Positions 62,686 to 64,000 of a stretch of 64,000 nucleotides of DNA are shown piece after piece (the stretch's first letter is position 1; each line of letters begins with the position of its first letter). The translations under genes were made by a program, and so were the position numbers. The stretch comes from Blastocatellia bacterium UBA7656 (lineage in GTDB: Bacteria; Acidobacteriota; Blastocatellia; UBA7656): assembly GCA_002483445.1 (NCBI GenBank), contig DLHY01000147.1, positions 1,948 to 65,947 of the forward strand, given 5' to 3'. The notes below the pieces were generated by a model. That model was not told the origin of the DNA, made no database searches, and saw nothing but the letters and a program-made list of their open reading frames with translations.

Positions 62686-64000
62686 TCACGCGACTCGATA
62701 GACCTTGCCTTTGTAGATGACGACTACTTTCTGTCCGAGCGAGAAGTATTCAGCGAGCTTAGGCTCTTTCACGAGCAGATTGAAAAACTCATCGCTGCCG
62801 AATTTCAACTCCACCCTTGGCAGGGCCGAGCCTTCCTTGAATTCAGTATCGACCCACACGCCGTCTTTGAGAGTGAAGGTCTTGCTGTCGACCGTGCGAA
62901 CAGTCGTGAGATAAGAGTCGAGCGATATGGCCTGATCAGCCTGAGCCATATCCTTGTCGGCGCGGCTTCGGGCCACTCCCGCCTGTCCTTCAGCGACCCC
63001 CGGAGCCATCTGGGCGGAATTAAGCGCTCGCTTCGATTCGTCAGTCATTCGTCGCTCTCTGGGTGATCCCGGAGGCTGGCGCATCGCCACTTTCACATCC
63101 TCAGTGACGAGATATGATGTGTAAGGCGTAACTATGCCATAGCGCGTGCCGAGCGCGACCACTTCATCTATCAGCTCGCGGTTTTCGCCGTTGAGTCGAA
63201 TCTGTTCCATCAGAAATCCGACTCTTCTCGTCGCCCAGAGTCGCGGAAGAAAATCATTGTCGCTTCTTTCGTTTGCAAAACTCTGACCTGCGAAGGTGAA
63301 GGTTTCCGTCCGTCCGCCCACTCTACCGGTCAGTCGAATGGCGGCATTCGAAACGGAATTCTTGTACCTGCCGATGATAGTCAGTTGAGAGCCTTTGAAC
63401 AAATCGGGCAGGTTTCGCGGATACATATAATCGGCTTCGACTCCGCCCAGATCGAGGCGGAGATCGGAAAGCACCGGATAATTCACTTTGGCGAAAAAGT
63501 TCGAGACTTTAACTTCAAGGTCTTCGCCCGGTTCGACGTAATCGTTCGCGCCGCGATTTTCGGAAGCGAGTTTGTCGAGTAAGCTTGCGTTGAGATCGTG
63601 GCCCACGCCGAAGGAAAACAGTCTCACTCCCGCGCGGTTCGCTTCCTGAACGTTTTTGGAAATCTGTTTTATGTCGGTCGGGCCGACTGTAGGCTTGCCG
63701 TCGGTGACGAAGACGATCATCGCCGGTCGTTCAGAGTTTTGAAACTGGCGCATCGCGGCCACGAGCGCGTCGTTGATGTTCGTTCCGCCTTCGGCATTCA
63801 AACGCTCGATGAAAGCGCGGGCCTCGCTTTTGGATTCGCGGGTCGCCTGCACCAAACTGCCTTTCATCAAATGCTCTTCGCCCGAAAACGAAATGATGTT
63901 GAATCGGTCGCGCTCCGAAAGCGAGTCTACGCCGAAACGAAGCGACGCTTTCGCCTGCTGGATTTTTTCTCCGCTCATCGAACCTGAAGTGTCGAAGACG
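62686..64000 (-). CDS. vWA-domain protein (VIT/inter-alpha-trypsin-like), C-terminal part
   Basis: Runs off the right edge; 438 codons visible. The metal-ion-dependent adhesion site D-x-S-x-S is at the very edge (VFDTSGSMSGEKI), with DRFNIISFSGEE, EGGTNINDALVAAM (T of the site) and VFVTDGKPTVGPTD completing the vWA fold. Later parts: FFAKVNYPVLSDLRLDLGGV, and a C-terminal segment rich in short beta strands. Such proteins are usually exported and have an N-terminal VIT domain, here outside the window. The role is unknown. Confidence 0.88.
   Translation of the reverse strand, partial: VFDTSGSMSGEKIQQAKASLRFGVDSLSERDRFNIISFSGEEHLMKGSLVQATRESKSEARAFIERLNAEGGTNINDALVAAMRQFQNSERPAMIVFVTDGKPTVGPTDIKQISKNVQEANRAGVRLFSFGVGHDLNASLLDKLASENRGANDYVEPGEDLEVKVSNFFAKVNYPVLSDLRLDLGGVEADYMYPRNLPDLFKGSQLTIIGRYKNSVSNAAIRLTGRVGGRTETFTFAGQSFANERSDNDFLPRLWATRRVGFLMEQIRLNGENRELIDEVVALGTRYGIVTPYTSYLVTEDVKVAMRQPPGSPRERRMTDESKRALNSAQMAPGVAEGQAGVARSRADKDMAQADQAISLDSYLTTVRTVDSKTFTLKDGVWVDTEFKEGSALPRVELKFGSDEFFNLLVKEPKLAEYFSLGQKVVVIYKGKVYRVA

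Overview
Organism: the mix of genes points to an acidobacterium, probably of the Blastocatellia kind. Indicators are Ser/Thr kinases fused to TolB-like propellers and paired with ECF-type sigma factors, CHAT-TPR proteins, a DUF1800/DUF1501 pair, MqnE (futalosine menaquinone route) and many Tat or Sec exported enzymes. This assignment is inferred; the window has no rRNA gene. Most genes are G+C-rich; 9.8-12.3 kb is visibly more A+T-rich.

Layout. 0-1.4 kb: a Ro60-like (TROVE-type) gene cut by the window edge, with a tandem family of Y-RNA-like elements upstream on the same strand (one carries a tRNA mimic) and a 66-aa conserved-looking small protein. 1.9-7 kb: exported trypsin-like protease, a VOC protein and an amidohydrolase. 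7-9.7 kb: choline-type SSF symporter plus phosphatidylcholine synthase. 9.8-13.4 kb: unrecognised secreted and membrane proteins. 13.5-16.8 kb: typA, followed by a small cassette (nucleotidyltransferase gene) and displaced, mostly synonymous copies of the typA 3' end. 16.8-23 kb: a probable four-gene operon of sigma factor, zinc-finger anti-sigma-like protein, CHAT-TPR protease and subtilase. 23-28.4 kb: secreted protein, DUF1800/DUF1501 pair, RHH protein, zinc-ribbon membrane protein. 28.4-34 kb: kinase-TolB with its sigma factor, and a serine hydrolase. 34-39.5 kb: mqnE, a TetR regulator with a good promoter, a ferredoxin-like protein, rpiA and a kinase fused to an FGE-type domain. 40-46.3 kb: a GAF/PAS pseudo-histidine-kinase, a DUF2007 protein, a PBP4-type carboxypeptidase, and a 72-aa gene read through an in-frame TGA (candidate selenoprotein). 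46.5-50.5 kb: exported xanthine-dehydrogenase-type molybdoenzyme operon. 50.6-55.1 kb: DUF1326 protein, TPR protein and di-haem MauG-type peroxidase. 55.1-56 kb: a xisH-xisI cassette followed by a displaced synonymous copy of the mauG 3' end. 56-62.5 kb: a minus-strand cluster (galU, CopD-like, MFS, FAD reductase, SRPBCC-like, exported LanC-like, membrane protein). 62.7-64 kb: a vWA protein running off the edge.

Three observations stand out. (1) A Ro60-like/Y-RNA locus whose Y-like RNAs share one helix but carry different heads. (2) Two unrelated genes, typA and mauG, each followed by a cassette of about 0.9 kb and then by a second copy of the gene's own 3' end that differs almost only at synonymous positions, which suggests an undescribed 3'-end insertion route. 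(3) A selenocysteine candidate of the UXX-star/glutaredoxin-like type that stop-to-stop ORF calling misses. Intergenic regions also carry many different heptamer repeats arranged as inverted arms.
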